Shown: positions 10,211-20,870, counted from the stretch's first letter. The stretch: DNA of 64,000 nt from Schlesneria sp. (GCA_028291515.1 JAQGHU010000074.1:124001-188000), one strand, 5' to 3'. Numbers and translations are program-made. The notes: generated by a model from the sequence alone, not told the origin.

Positions 10211-10460
10211 GATCACCCAATCTCGGGTGCCACGGTTTTGGAGTCCTCGACATGGCCGTGTGGATGGGAGCGAACGCGTTCATCAACGACAGGGACGGCC
10301 GGAATTTGCAGTAGAAGTCATAACCAGCGTTCCACGAGTCACTTGCGATCCGCCGCGACGATCTGACTCGGCTCTCTGAACGGCCGAAACATGTTGACCG
10401 CTTCGGCAGATTCTGCCATACCTCGCCCCGGACGAGTGATTGGTCTTCAGCAGGGATGCG

Positions 10461-13400
10461 ATGATGGTTGGGCGACGACGGATTGTCTCTCTCGGTGGCG
10501 TAGTTTTCTTTGCTGTTCTCGCGGTCCTTAACTACGCGATTGCGCAAAGTGTTGAACCAGCCGACGAGTTGACGCTCGCTGATTTGCAAATGCGACTGAA
10601 GCACGCGCAGTCCGAGATCGAACTGGCACCGAAGGTCAAACAGACCGTCATCGAAACATACCAGTCGGCGATCGAACGATTCGAGATTGCTGATGAAGCC
10701 GCTGTAGCAGCCAAATCGTATCTGCAGCGAATGAATACGGTCGCAGAGGACTTGCAGCAGGCCAAGCTGATGTTGGCCACCTTGCCGGATGCTCCCTCGC
10801 TTACCGTTTCAGCGACCGATGATATCGTCAGTCTTGAACGACAACTGACGGAACGTCGCCAACAGATCGACGATCCCGAGCACGGCCTGCGTGCAACTGC
10901 GGAAACGATCAAGAGGCAGCTTGCTTCCCGCAAGACGCGTCTGGAAGAGATCACTCATGAGCTCGCCGAAATCGACGAACGACTCACTTCGATCCAGGAC
11001 GCACTCGATGCATCGCCGCCGCAAGATCAGCCCCGTGAACTGACGGCCGCATTGGATACGTTGCTGACTGTCCGCAAACTGAGAGCAACCGAAGAGCGGA
11101 CGGCTCTGCGATCTGAGCAGACCTGGTGCGAATCTGAAGTGGTCAACGAATTGCTGCGTACTCAGCGTGACATGGCGACGAAGGAACTGGCACTCGCAGA
11201 CGCCGAGGTCCAACTGATTCAGGATGCCGTCGACAAGCGGCGCGGTAGCGAAGCCGATCAGCGAGTGCGTGCGGCGGAACTGGTCGTAGCGCAGACAAAA
11301 AAGCCGTTCAAGCCGATTGCGGAGACCAATCTGGAACTGGCCAAAGAGAGCCACGACTTGACCACGGAACTGCATGACACGAATGAGCGACTGGATGCGG
11401 CCCGCGACAATTACAACACGCTCAAGGCTGACTTCGAACAATCGCAAACGATGGAGAAAGCGGTTGGACTGACGGAATCGATCGGCCTGCTACTGCGTCA
11501 ACAACGAGCCAAGATCAGTGACACGCGCAGCCTGCACTCGCGATTGGCCCTACGCGGCGAGAAAGTTCGTCAGACCCGGATGCGACTGTTCCAAATCGAG
11601 ACTGAGCTGACAGCTCTGCAAGATCTGGACGACGCGACGACGAAGACTGCCACGGAGTTAATCGGCGATGAATCGGCCTCACCGCAATCCAGCGTTAAGA
11701 CGCTAGATCCCGCGATGATCGAAAAACTGGCCGTCGAAATTCGGCCGCTACTCGAACAGCGAACCGAACTGATTGAACGCCTGAACGCAGACTACGGGAC
11801 CGGATTTGAAAAACTGGTGTTACTCGACAACGATGAGCGGAAGCTGCTGGATCTGACAGAAAAATATGCCGCCTACATCGACGAACGCGTGCTGTGGATT
11901 CGGACCGGCTCGATTTTCGGCGGTTCACACGTCGCGCGAGCCGTCGCCAATTCGACGTGGTTAGTCGACCGAGCCAACTGGTCGAAAGTTGTTGACGCGT
12001 TGCAAGTCAATTTTCAACGCGAACCGCTCCCCTACGCCTTTGCACTGGCCGGTTTCCTGTTGTGGATTGCCACTCGCTGGACGTTGCAGAGCCGACTTCG
12101 AAAAGAGGGAATAGCGGCCGCGGATCCAAGTTGCCGCAACATGCTGCCGACTCTGCAGGCCATCGTCATGACGGTCCTGCTGGCTGGCTTTGTCCCTGCT
12201 GCACTGGGATTTTTGAGTTGGCGATTGGACCATTGCGCTTCGATATCACGATTCGTTCATGCAGTCGCCTTCGGCCTGCGTCGAGCCGCCATTTTCGCGG
12301 CCTCATTGGAATTACTGCGGTTGATGGTGGCTCGCGGTGGACTGTGTGAGAAGCACTTCGACTGGTCAATGAACTCCTTGATTCGACTCCGCCGTCACCT
12401 GCACTGGTTCGTTCCGGTGGGAATCGCCCTCGTCGGCATTGCGGGGATGATCGAAGCCACATCCGACGAACAGCGGCTCGATACATTGGGACGAGTCGAC
12501 TTTCTGGTCTTTGTCGGACTACTGGCCTTCTTCAGTCATCGCGCGTTCCCACGCTTTGAGGAAACACGACCCGATGCAGCGGCAGTCCCGCCAGCGGTAC
12601 CTCAAGATCCTCGACGTAAGCAAGAGACCGAAGATGAAGTCTGGGTCCATCGACTGTCGCGATTCGGATCGTTCATGACCGTCGCGATTCCATTGGGGCT
12701 GCTAGTCCTGTGCTGGAGCGGCTACTTCTACACCGCGCTGCAACTCACCTGGCGTATCCAATCGAGTGCGTGGCTGGTGCTGGCGTTGGTTTTGTTGCGA
12801 GGGACGGTTCGACGCTGGATCACTCTGGAACGTCGTCGCATGGCTGTGCTGCAGGCTCAAGAATTACAAGCGATTGTCGGGGCCAGCAAGGATCCTGGTG
12901 CGGATGGTCATTCACCATTTCTGTTCCCACGCTGGACGTGGCCCGATTTCCGTTTGAATTTGACGCAGATTGTCACTCAGGTTCGCAGCTTGCTGGACAC
13001 GGGATTGCTCACGCTTGCCGCGATTGGCTTATGGTTCATCTGGGCTGACGTCACACCAGCACTGAACATTCTCGATCACGCTAAGTTGTGGAAGACGACC
13101 GTGGAAGAAGTCGTGATATCCAAAGATGCGAACGAAAAGGACGTGGTCCAGATTGTGAAACGGCCGATGGACATTACTGTTGCGAATCTAGGTCTGGCCG
13201 CCTTGATCCTGTCGATCGCCATCATTGCTGGTCGCAACGTGCCTGGATTGGTGGAAGTGATCTTGCTCGAACATCTCTCGGTCGATGCGGGGGTTCGTTT
13301 TGCCACGACGTGCCTGGTGAGGTATGTCATTTTTACTTCTGGTGTGGTCCTGGCATTCAACGAGATTGGAATCGGCTGGAATAGTATGCAGTGGCTGGTG

Positions 13401-14030
13401 GCCGCGGCGTCTGTCGGGTTGGGATTTGGATTGCAAGAAATCTTTGCCAATTTTGTGTCTGGGATCATCCTGCTGTTTGAACGGCCCATGCGAGTCGGCG
13501 ATGTGATTACGATCGGGGACACCACCGGGACCGTTTCGCGGATTCGCTTCCGAGCGACGACAATCGTCGATGGCGATCGTAAGGAACTGATCGTTCCCAA
13601 CAAGTCGTTCATCACTGGCAACCTGCTGAACTGGACGCTCAGCGATAGCGTCAATCGCGTGGCTGTGAAGGTTGGAGTCGCCTATGGATCCGATCCTGAC
13701 AGAGTGCGTGAATTACTGCTGAAGATCGCCTCGGAACACCCATCAATACTCAAAGATCCTGCTCCGACGGCATCGCTGGAAGAATTGGGTGATAGTGCCC
13801 TGATCTTCCAGATGCGCGCCTTCCTGCCCACATTGAAGGATCGTCAGAAGGCGACGCACGAACTGAATACAATGATTCACGATCGCTTCCGCGCGGCTGG
13901 AATCGACATTCCGTTCCCGCAGCAGGAAGTCACGATGAACGTCCGCAGCATGCCGCCTCGCAGCGAACCGTACACCGATTTGCATGGTTCGCTCGACGCC
14001 GCTCTGAAGCGTGCGGGTGTGAACGTCTGA
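10461..14030 (+). CDS. Very large mechanosensitive channel (MscS/MscK-like)
   Basis: A protein of nearly 1,190 residues with three parts. An N-terminal signal or first TM segment (RRRIVSLGGVVFFAVLAVLNYAIA) is followed by about 450 residues of mostly charged, heptad-like helix (periplasmic coiled coil). Next come several TM segments (about 510-840). The C-terminal MscS unit has the pore helix (GLGFGLQEIFANFVSGIILLFERP) and beta domain (VGDVITIGDTTGTVSRIRFRATTIVDGD, LIVPNKSFITGNLLNWTLSD). This is the MscK/KefA architecture: a pressure-relief channel of the inner membrane with a large periplasmic sensor. ATG 10461 is preferred because AGGG lies just upstream; an ATG at 10440 would add seven residues. 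It starts 250 bp after the deacetylase-like gene; the gap shows nothing notable. Confidence 0.92.
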   Translation: MMVGRRRIVSLGGVVFFAVLAVLNYAIAQSVEPADELTLADLQMRLKHAQSEIELAPKVKQTVIETYQSAIERFEIADEAAVAAKSYLQRMNTVAEDLQQAKLMLATLPDAPSLTVSATDDIVSLERQLTERRQQIDDPEHGLRATAETIKRQLASRKTRLEEITHELAEIDERLTSIQDALDASPPQDQPRELTAALDTLLTVRKLRATEERTALRSEQTWCESEVVNELLRTQRDMATKELALADAEVQLIQDAVDKRRGSEADQRVRAAELVVAQTKKPFKPIAETNLELAKESHDLTTELHDTNERLDAARDNYNTLKADFEQSQTMEKAVGLTESIGLLLRQQRAKISDTRSLHSRLALRGEKVRQTRMRLFQIETELTALQDLDDATTKTATELIGDESASPQSSVKTLDPAMIEKLAVEIRPLLEQRTELIERLNADYGTGFEKLVLLDNDERKLLDLTEKYAAYIDERVLWIRTGSIFGGSHVARAVANSTWLVDRANWSKVVDALQVNFQREPLPYAFALAGFLLWIATRWTLQSRLRKEGIAAADPSCRNMLPTLQAIVMTVLLAGFVPAALGFLSWRLDHCASISRFVHAVAFGLRRAAIFAASLELLRLMVARGGLCEKHFDWSMNSLIRLRRHLHWFVPVGIALVGIAGMIEATSDEQRLDTLGRVDFLVFVGLLAFFSHRAFPRFEETRPDAAAVPPAVPQDPRRKQETEDEVWVHRLSRFGSFMTVAIPLGLLVLCWSGYFYTALQLTWRIQSSAWLVLALVLLRGTVRRWITLERRRMAVLQAQELQAIVGASKDPGADGHSPFLFPRWTWPDFRLNLTQIVTQVRSLLDTGLLTLAAIGLWFIWADVTPALNILDHAKLWKTTVEEVVISKDANEKDVVQIVKRPMDITVANLGLAALILSIAIIAGRNVPGLVEVILLEHLSVDAGVRFATTCLVRYVIFTSGVVLAFNEIGIGWNSMQWLVAAASVGLGFGLQEIFANFVSGIILLFERPMRVGDVITIGDTTGTVSRIRFRATTIVDGDRKELIVPNKSFITGNLLNWTLSDSVNRVAVKVGVAYGSDPDRVRELLLKIASEHPSILKDPAPTASLEELGDSALIFQMRAFLPTLKDRQKATHELNTMIHDRFRAAGIDIPFPQQEVTMNVRSMPPRSEPYTDLHGSLDAALKRAGVNV

Positions 14031-14141
14031 CGTATCGCAAAGCCTGTTTCCTCGAATCGGTTGCTGCTGCGTGTCGAATTCTGCACGATAGTCTCGCATT
14101 CCATGGCGGGACTATCGGCTTCACGGCCTGAAGGGCAACTC

Positions 14142-15425
14142 ATGAACGGATTTTTGAGGGACGGTTCAACATTTCGGCTCGTGATCGCCGCCTTCTTGGG
14201 AATGCTAATTTCATCATTGGCAGTCGCGCAAGACACAACGGCGAAGCACGAATGGCCGCAGTTTCTTGGACCCGCTCGCAATGGGATCTCCAGCGAGACC
14301 GGCCTTCTGAACGAGTGGCCGCAGGACGGCCCCAAGGTCACCTGGAAAGTTCCAGGAGGCGTGGGAATGTCGGGCTTGGCCATCAGCCGCGGTCGCGTGA
14401 TCACGCTTGTCCAACGGCAAGGAAAGCAATGGGCGACCTCGCTGGATGCGGAGACCGGTCAGACCCAATGGCAGACACCTCTAGCTCCTGCCTACAAGAA
14501 CGGCATGGGGAATGGTCCCAGAGCAACACCAGCAATCGCTGCAGAGACCGTCTTCGTCTTTACCGGTGAGGGAATCCTGACAGCGCTCAATGTCACAGAC
14601 GGCAAGCTCATCTGGTCGCACGATGTGATTGAAGATTCGCAGGGAACCATCGCAGAATATGGGATGGCCTCTTCGCCACTCGTGATCGGTAATCTGGTCG
14701 TGGTCACAGCGGGAGCGCCCGGCGCATCGGTTGTCGCCTATGACACGAAGACCGAAAAGCAGGCCTGGAAATCGGGCGACGATGCAGCGGGCTATTCATC
14801 ACCGGCACTGCTGGAATTGTCGGGCCGCCAACAACTGGTCGTCTTCACAGGCGAAGCGACTGTCGGATTGATTCCCGAGTCGGGTAAACAACTGTGGCGT
14901 TTCCCTTACGAGACCAACTTCAACTGTAATATTGTCACTCCGATCGCGTTCAAAGATCAGGTCTTCATTTCGTCCGGCGAGAATCACGGTTGTGTGATGC
15001 TGTCCTTCAAGGGAGCAGGGGATCAGACGCAGGTCGGCCAGGCGTGGACTTCGCAAGGGTCACAAAGCGTCCTGCGAAATGAATGGCAGACTTCGATCTT
15101 GAGTGATGGCCATCTGTATGGATTCGACAATGTCGGAGCTGCAGGTCCGGTGACTCATCTCACTTGCATCAATGCAGAGACGGGCAAACGCGTCTGGCAG
15201 AAAACTCGCTTCGGCAAAGGGAACATGATCGCCGCTGACGGCAAGCTGTTCATCGCAACCATGAATGGCGAACTGGTCGCAGTGAAGCTCTCGCCCAAAG
15301 CATTCGAGGAAATTGGACGCGTCAAGTTGATTGGCCCCGCTCGACAGGCACCCGCCTTATCGAATGGCAAGTTATACCTGCGAGATGACGAAGAGGTTGT
15401 TTGCGTCGAAGTACGGGCCAAGTGA
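14142..15425 (+). CDS. Exported PQQ-type beta-propeller protein
   Basis: A 427-residue secreted protein: signal peptide at 1-30 (LVIAAFLGMLISSLAVAQ), then WPQFLGPARNGISSE, a segment that opens many planctomycete PQQ-like propellers. Repeated blades end in patterns such as LDAETGQTQWQT, LNVTDGKLIWSH, and INAETGKRVWQK. This is the YfgL/quinoprotein dehydrogenase-like fold, but the catalytic residues of PQQ dehydrogenases are not seen, so a structural or binding role is likely. ATG 14142 is chosen because AAGGG lies 6 nt upstream and the signal peptide follows directly; the frame opens earlier at 14061. It lies 111 bp after the channel gene. Confidence 0.88.
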   Translation: MNGFLRDGSTFRLVIAAFLGMLISSLAVAQDTTAKHEWPQFLGPARNGISSETGLLNEWPQDGPKVTWKVPGGVGMSGLAISRGRVITLVQRQGKQWATSLDAETGQTQWQTPLAPAYKNGMGNGPRATPAIAAETVFVFTGEGILTALNVTDGKLIWSHDVIEDSQGTIAEYGMASSPLVIGNLVVVTAGAPGASVVAYDTKTEKQAWKSGDDAAGYSSPALLELSGRQQLVVFTGEATVGLIPESGKQLWRFPYETNFNCNIVTPIAFKDQVFISSGENHGCVMLSFKGAGDQTQVGQAWTSQGSQSVLRNEWQTSILSDGHLYGFDNVGAAGPVTHLTCINAETGKRVWQKTRFGKGNMIAADGKLFIATMNGELVAVKLSPKAFEEIGRVKLIGPARQAPALSNGKLYLRDDEEVVCVEVRAK

Positions 15426-15427
15426 TC

Positions 15428-17644
15428 TCAGCGGATAATCGGAGCTGACACCAATGGCAACGGCACCGACGCATGCAGCGTGATCGGGATCGACTTGAAC
15501 GCTGGTGTTCTTGATCGAGGGTCCGATGAACGCGGCACCAGGACATTGCATTCGGGATAATACATCGCAACGTTCCCTGGGCGGATCTTGGGAAACGGCG
15601 TGAGCTGAATCCCGCGCATGGTTCCGGTGACGCTGGAAACGGTAACCACCTCATCCGGTTCAAAGCCAAGTCGAGCGATATCGTCCGGATGGATCAACAT
15701 CACATTGCGACCCTCGATCCCGCGATACAGATCGTAGTCTTCATAAACGACAGTGTTGAATTGCCCCTCGCTGCGGATTGTCATCAGACGCAGTTCGTCA
15801 CCTTCGCCCGCCAGCTCCGGCAAGGAATGGACTCGCAGTTGTGCTCGACCATTTTTGGTAGGGAATTCCGGCGTATAAAAAGTCCGTCCCGCGAGTTGGA
15901 ATTCTTTCTTCGTCTCACCGATTGTCTTGATGTCATCGAAGCCAGGCACGACTCGGGCGATCGCATCACGGATGCGGTTGGTGTCCTGCATCAATTGCCA
16001 ATCAATCGGCCCGTCGCGACCCAAGATCCCCTGCGCCACCGTGGCGATGATCTCGATTTCACTCTTCGGGCCGACATGCCGTGACGGACCGCCGTCACTG
16101 AGACGGACGTAATTGAACATTGATTCCTGAGTCGTTGCCTGCGGCTCTTCATCGCGAGCCAGCACTGGCAGGATAATCGTTTCATCGGCCAACCCGTGAG
16201 CGTGGCCGGTATTCAATGTCGTGTTCAAATAGACCAGCATCTCCAGCTGATCGAGCGAATGCTTCGCATACTCCGCGTCGGGATTGGAACCGTACAAGTT
16301 TCCACCGAGGCAGAATCCAAATTTCAGCTCGCGACGTTCCGCCGCTTCCATGCAGGCCATCGTGTCGAGACCCGCTGTCGTCGGCAGAGTCATCCCGAAC
16401 TCGGACTGCAACTTATTGAAAATGGCATCCTTGAGTTTCGGAGTCACGCCGACTGAGCCGATTCCCTGCACATTCGAATGCCCGCGAATCGGCAACAAGC
16501 CCGCATTCGGCCGGCCGACCATACCTCGCAATAGTGCTAGATTGGCAATCGCCTCGACATTCTCAACGCCGTACGTGTGATGCGTAATCCCCATCGTCCA
16601 GGTGAAGACTACGTTTTCCGCAGCGGCGTAACGCGTGGCAATTGAGTTGATCCCGTCGGCTCCGACCCCCGACTTTTCGTAGATGTCGTTCCAGTCGGCA
16701 TCTGCCAGGTTTTGCTTGAGCGCGGGCCAGTGATCGCAATACCGAGTCAGATAGGCTTCATCATGGGCGTTCATTTCGACAATGCGTTTGGCGACGCCGG
16801 TCAACAGTGCCAGATCGCCGCCGATGTGAGGTTGAATGTAGAGCGAGGCGATCTTCGTCCCGAACATCAGGCTCAAAGGATCACTGGGGACGCTGAAGCT
16901 GACTAGCCCCGTTTCCACAATCGGATTGATCACCACCACATGGCCGCCACTGCGTCGAATATGCTTCAGTGTGGTCATCAACCGAGGATGATTGCTGGCG
17001 GGATTGCCGCCAATGATGAAGACCAGATCGGCATGTTCGACATCTTCCAACTGTAACGTCGCAGTCCCCGTGCCAAGCACGCTGTTCAAGCCGACACCGC
17101 TCGCCTGATGACAGTAGAAACTGCAGTTGTTGACGTTGTTGGTGCCGTACATGCGAGCAAAGATTTGCAGCAGAAAGCCCGCCTCGTTGGAACTGCGGCC
17201 GCTGAAGTACCAGAAGGTCTCTTCTGCGGTTATCTTCTTCAACTTCGCAATGATCTTCTTGAACGCTTCGTCCCAACTGATCTGCTGATAGCCGTTCTCA
17301 CCGCGCCGATAGATCATCGGTTGCGTCAAGCGACCGCTCGTTTCCAGCTCGCGGGGTGTGAACGTCTGCAGTTGGGGAACAGAATACGTACTGAAATAGT
17401 CGGGCTTGATGGCCCCTTGCATGTCCGAGACCATCGCCTGCAGCGACTTTTTGCAGACTTCAGGAAAGACACCGCGTTCGTTGACCATTCCCCCCTGTTG
17501 ACCGCCCATGCCAACAGCGCAGGTCTTGCAGGCATTTTTCGACCGCATGGCTTTCCAAAGCTTCCACAGCCCACCCGCTTCCCGTGCTTTGCGAAAGGTG
17601 TAGAAGACGGCAGGCCAGCCACCACCGGTTTTGACTCGACGCAT
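15428..17644 (-). CDS. YdeP/FdhF-family molybdopterin oxidoreductase
   Basis: A 738-residue molybdopterin-binding oxidoreductase. The N-terminal ACKTCAVGMGGQQGGM has only two close cysteines, as in YdeP-type proteins, and not the CxxC-x3-C-x26-C of a 4Fe-4S cluster. The molybdopterin domain follows (TFWYFSGRSSNEAGFLLQ, CSFYCHQASGVGL, IIGGNPASNHPRLM), and a C-terminal MopB-CT-like region contains VHSLPELAGEGDELRLMTIRSEGQFNTV. The family is formate-dehydrogenase-like with poorly known substrates and is linked to acid resistance in E. coli. No Tat signal, so cytosolic. It converges with the beta-propeller gene, with 2 bp between the stops. Confidence 0.9.
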   Translation of the reverse strand: MRRVKTGGGWPAVFYTFRKAREAGGLWKLWKAMRSKNACKTCAVGMGGQQGGMVNERGVFPEVCKKSLQAMVSDMQGAIKPDYFSTYSVPQLQTFTPRELETSGRLTQPMIYRRGENGYQQISWDEAFKKIIAKLKKITAEETFWYFSGRSSNEAGFLLQIFARMYGTNNVNNCSFYCHQASGVGLNSVLGTGTATLQLEDVEHADLVFIIGGNPASNHPRLMTTLKHIRRSGGHVVVINPIVETGLVSFSVPSDPLSLMFGTKIASLYIQPHIGGDLALLTGVAKRIVEMNAHDEAYLTRYCDHWPALKQNLADADWNDIYEKSGVGADGINSIATRYAAAENVVFTWTMGITHHTYGVENVEAIANLALLRGMVGRPNAGLLPIRGHSNVQGIGSVGVTPKLKDAIFNKLQSEFGMTLPTTAGLDTMACMEAAERRELKFGFCLGGNLYGSNPDAEYAKHSLDQLEMLVYLNTTLNTGHAHGLADETIILPVLARDEEPQATTQESMFNYVRLSDGGPSRHVGPKSEIEIIATVAQGILGRDGPIDWQLMQDTNRIRDAIARVVPGFDDIKTIGETKKEFQLAGRTFYTPEFPTKNGRAQLRVHSLPELAGEGDELRLMTIRSEGQFNTVVYEDYDLYRGIEGRNVMLIHPDDIARLGFEPDEVVTVSSVTGTMRGIQLTPFPKIRPGNVAMYYPECNVLVPRSSDPRSRTPAFKSIPITLHASVPLPLVSAPIIR

Positions 17645-17997
17645 GATGCAGAGTACCCAGAAGGCTCAACGAAGATCGTCAACAGCGAAGGCCCAATTGT
17701 AGGCCCGTTTGCGCAGGGCCTCAATCACGGATCGCGTGAAGACTCACTTTGCGGAACAATCGAGAAATCGAGAAACACCGTTCGGCACTCGTCGTGATTG
17801 TCATAGGACATCGATCGAATGGCGAACATGCCGATCGTCGGAAGCTTTCTCCGAGTGCTCACGTGTACCGCGCAGCGTCAAAGGGCTCGCGTCGCACCCA
17901 GCGGTCGAGCCTCTGAAATCCTGACACCAAGCGGTACCAGCGGCACCGTTTGGCGGAGGATTAGTGAAAAATGTTGGAAGGCGGCGGCGGCGAGACT
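17645..17997. other. Gene-free stretch upstream of the molybdoenzyme gene
   Basis: About 350 bp between two minus-strand genes. It should contain the promoter of the molybdoenzyme gene. I see no stable hairpin with a T-run, no RNA gene and no convincing reading frame. Confidence 0.4.
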
Positions 17998-18477
17998 TCA
18001 GTCAACCAATTCGATCTTAATATCCGCGATTCCTGCCTCGGGAACCTTCAGTGTCAGGCCAGACGTTTCGATTTTGCCGTACTTTGCTGGAATGAGTGGT
18101 CGTGGCGGAGGTGGTGCCGGGACATCGTGAGCGGGAACCCCTGGAGGAGGTGCAGGTCGGGCCTCTGCCGGCGCATTTTTCTGGATCGTGATCTGATAAT
18201 CGCCCGGCACGGCCCCTTTCTCGGGCGGATAGGCTTCCAGGCTGAAGTTACCATTCGCATCGGTGTACGCGGACGCGGCGACGGCTTTGTCTCCGGCGAG
18301 CGTTGGAAAACAGACAATGACCGCGTCCGCCAAAGGCTGCCCGCGATACATCACTGCGCCAGTAGCCTTTGCCGTCTTCTGCCGTGCCTTCTTGAACTTG
18401 TCGGACGCTCCGCCACCGCAACCGATGACAAGCGATAAGAGGAGGCAGAGCAATGCTGAAGCCGCGCGGCGAGACAT
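17998..18477 (-). CDS. Lipoprotein with transthyretin/carboxypeptidase-regulatory-like domain
   Basis: A 159-residue lipoprotein. The signal peptide SALLCLLLSLVIGC ends in a lipobox with the modified Cys near residue 21. A domain with GAVMYRGQPLADAVIVCFPT, AYTDANGNFSLEAYPPEKGAVPGDYQITI follows, the pattern of carboxypeptidase-regulatory-like domains abundant in planctomycetes. A Pro-rich loop (PAPPPGVPAHDVPAPPPP) precedes the last strand. ATG 18477 is chosen over the upstream 18522 because AAAGGG is well placed and the lipobox position becomes normal. A role at the cell envelope is inferred from export only. Confidence 0.85.
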   Translation of the reverse strand: MSRRAASALLCLLLSLVIGCGGGASDKFKKARQKTAKATGAVMYRGQPLADAVIVCFPTLAGDKAVAASAYTDANGNFSLEAYPPEKGAVPGDYQITIQKNAPAEARPAPPPGVPAHDVPAPPPPRPLIPAKYGKIETSGLTLKVPEAGIADIKIELVD

Positions 18478-18716
18478 TACGAATTCCCTTTCAACAACAA
18501 GATTAAAGGAGAGGATTTGCAAAAGCAGGACTCAGCCCCAGCTTCGGCAGAGGCCGTATTGGAAACATGCTGGCAACCAGACATGAGAAATGAAGACAAC
18601 CCGAATGTTAATCCAGGGCTATCTCAGAATCAACGAGCGATTGAGCGAGTTTTCGTGTGTGCCCAATTGGTTTCCGAACCCCACTGAAGTCTGGCGGAGG
18701 CAAGACGTCGCTTCGC

Positions 18717-19580
18717 CTACCAGCCGAATAGTCGAGAAAATGCCATCTGCGGCGGCGATTCGAGCCAGCCGATCAAGGTCATTACGCCAGATAACAGTGC
18801 GATCATCAGTGCCATCAGGACTTCGACTTCCCGGACACACATATGAGGCCGCGAAAGAGGGCGCTGGTAGTAGATCCAAACTGCGGCAACCAACAGGACC
18901 AGCGACCAGAACAGTCCGATTGCGTTCGAGTGAAAGAAATAGTATGCGATCCACGACGCCGAGAATGGCGTGAACAGCAGGAACCCCAAGATAAAATTTG
19001 TGGGGCCACTCGTCAGGTCAATGCGAGCGGGCGAGACACTCCACCTTGCATGGCGCGGAAGTCGCGAGCGAACCAGCTTGATGAACTCGGTCATCTGGTC
19101 CAGCCCGCGAACCAGCACAACGCCTTTTTCGCTTTGAGTGATTCTCAAGCTGCTGCGAACCACATCGGCGTGCGGGCGTTCGTCGACCGTCTGGATCAAA
19201 TCCCAGCTCACTTCGCGAGTGAATCGCCGCCACCGCATCCGCAGTTTGTCGGCCGACATCTCATAGCGAATGGCCACCCACGATGAGAAGTCGGCCAGAC
19301 CGCTGATCAGAGCACAGAAAGCCATGGCGGGCCCTGTCCCGAAGCGGATGAGTTCGCGAATCTCTTCACTTGCGGGCATCATCCACAAGCGAGGATCGTT
19401 GAAGATTCGAATCGGCAGTTGCCAAAGCTGGTCGAGGGGAATGGCAGGGACAAACCAGAGTGACACGAGCAGAAACAGGCCCCAACTGACCAGAATGCCG
19501 CCGCCCCCGCAAAGGGCCTGCAGCCAGAGGTTCCTGAGATAGCGCGGTGAGATCGAGTCACTGCGACTGATGTCGTTCAT
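18717..19580 (-). CDS. Membrane protein of unknown function
   Basis: A 287-residue integral membrane protein with about five hydrophobic segments: ALCGGGGILVSWGLFLLVSLW near the N-terminus, a second around FGTGPAMAFCALISGLADF, two near FILGFLLFTPFSASWIAYYFF and FWSLVLLVAAVWIYY, and one at the C-terminus (VLMALMIALLSGVMTLIGWL). A soluble middle part (VAIRYEMSADKLRMRWRRFTREVSWDLIQTVDE) resembles the PH-like domain found in bacterial YdbT/DUF304 membrane proteins. ATG 19580 has GAGG upstream. Function unknown. Confidence 0.7.
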   Translation of the reverse strand: MNDISRSDSISPRYLRNLWLQALCGGGGILVSWGLFLLVSLWFVPAIPLDQLWQLPIRIFNDPRLWMMPASEEIRELIRFGTGPAMAFCALISGLADFSSWVAIRYEMSADKLRMRWRRFTREVSWDLIQTVDERPHADVVRSSLRITQSEKGVVLVRGLDQMTEFIKLVRSRLPRHARWSVSPARIDLTSGPTNFILGFLLFTPFSASWIAYYFFHSNAIGLFWSLVLLVAAVWIYYQRPLSRPHMCVREVEVLMALMIALLSGVMTLIGWLESPPQMAFSRLFGW

Positions 19581-19690
19581 AATTAACCTCGCCGATTCGC
19601 GAGGAACAGACGTGAAGGCGAACGCCATCGGATTGTACGCAGTCGATCAAGCCCCCATGGTCCAATTGAGTTCTCCCGACCCGCTCCCGC

Positions 19691-20656
19691 TCAATTGCTG
19701 GCGGCAAGTTTATCAATCAGATAGTCGACAACTTGAGCGTGCTTCACATCTGCAGCGCCCGGGAAGACCAACTCACAAGGAACTTTCACGCTGCTCATCT
19801 TCTCTTGCAGCTTAACACCAAAGTTGGACGTGTGAGTTGGGTCTTTTTGATCTCTACCGAGTGCGGGGGGGGCGTTGTAGAAGAGATAGATGGGTGGATC
19901 GTCCTTGGTGACCAGTGAGTATGGCGAATACTCCTGGATCCACGGCAGAATCTTTTCGCGCTGTGCCAGAAACTCTTCAAAATCGCGAACGTCTTTACCG
20001 TCTACCTTCTTGAAGATGCCAAAAGCGTGACTACCGTAATTGCTGTTGGGAGTCCATTCTTTCATCTGTTCGGGGTCGAGCGTCGTTTGGGCTCCATTCA
20101 CAGCCGCACACAGCAATCGCGTCGATTCGCGCGAGATGGGATCGTCACTCTTCGAATCGGCCAGATCATCGCGAAATGCGAGCCACAGACTAGTACAGGC
20201 TCCCGCCGATCCCCCTGACGCTCCGATTCGCTGTTTATCGATATTCCATTCACCCGACTTGCTACGAACAAACTGCAATGCCCGAGCAGCGTCGTGCAGT
20301 GGCGCTTTCACCGGCGGCTTGACGTTGTCGGCAATCGCTTCCTGGATGAACCGGTATTCGACCGAGACGACCGAGATACCGTTCTTCAAATACTGTGGCA
20401 GTACTCCCGCCAGACCACTCATACGGTTCCCGCCTTGCCAGCCTCCTCCATGAATAAAGAAGACAACGGGCGCAGGTTTATCGGATTCAGCCTTCCAGAA
20501 ATGCATCACCTGTTTTGGGTGGGAACCGTAGGCGACATCGGCTTGAGTCGGAGGAGGCGGTGCCGGAGGCCTGCCTGGTTTCGAGGCCTCTTCCGCGGAG
20601 GCGGCCATCGCAGACAAGCACAACATCGCGATCACATTCGACCAGAACGCTCGCAT
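19691..20656 (-). CDS. Secreted alpha/beta-hydrolase (esterase/lipase-like)
   Basis: A 321-residue enzyme with a cleavable signal peptide (residues 1-21, ending SAMAASA), the oxyanion motif HGGGWQGG, and the nucleophile elbow GASGGSAGA with Ser in the second GxSxG position. A C-terminal acid and His appear in the expected region (FPGAADVKHAQVVDYLI). This is the BD-FAE/esterase-lipase type common in planctomycetes, often acting on acetylated or feruloylated polysaccharides. The substrate here is not determined. It lies on the minus strand with more than 100 bp on each side, so it is probably monocistronic. Confidence 0.87.
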   Translation of the reverse strand: MRAFWSNVIAMLCLSAMAASAEEASKPGRPPAPPPPTQADVAYGSHPKQVMHFWKAESDKPAPVVFFIHGGGWQGGNRMSGLAGVLPQYLKNGISVVSVEYRFIQEAIADNVKPPVKAPLHDAARALQFVRSKSGEWNIDKQRIGASGGSAGACTSLWLAFRDDLADSKSDDPISRESTRLLCAAVNGAQTTLDPEQMKEWTPNSNYGSHAFGIFKKVDGKDVRDFEEFLAQREKILPWIQEYSPYSLVTKDDPPIYLFYNAPPALGRDQKDPTHTSNFGVKLQEKMSSVKVPCELVFPGAADVKHAQVVDYLIDKLAASN

Positions 20657-20870
20657 ACTATCTCTCCGCTATGCCCGCGAAAAACTGCTGATTTCATCAC
20701 CAATTGTTTGGCGAACGCCATCGCTTCGCAAGTGCGGATCGGCGTCAGTTTCGTAAAAGTGACGAAGATGAACGACGTGAGGCTCTATTGTGCAGTGAGA
20801 CTACGCACTTCGCAATTCGTCATTTAGCCGACGCGGCGACAACTTCGGAAACAAGCCGGTGAGGCAAACT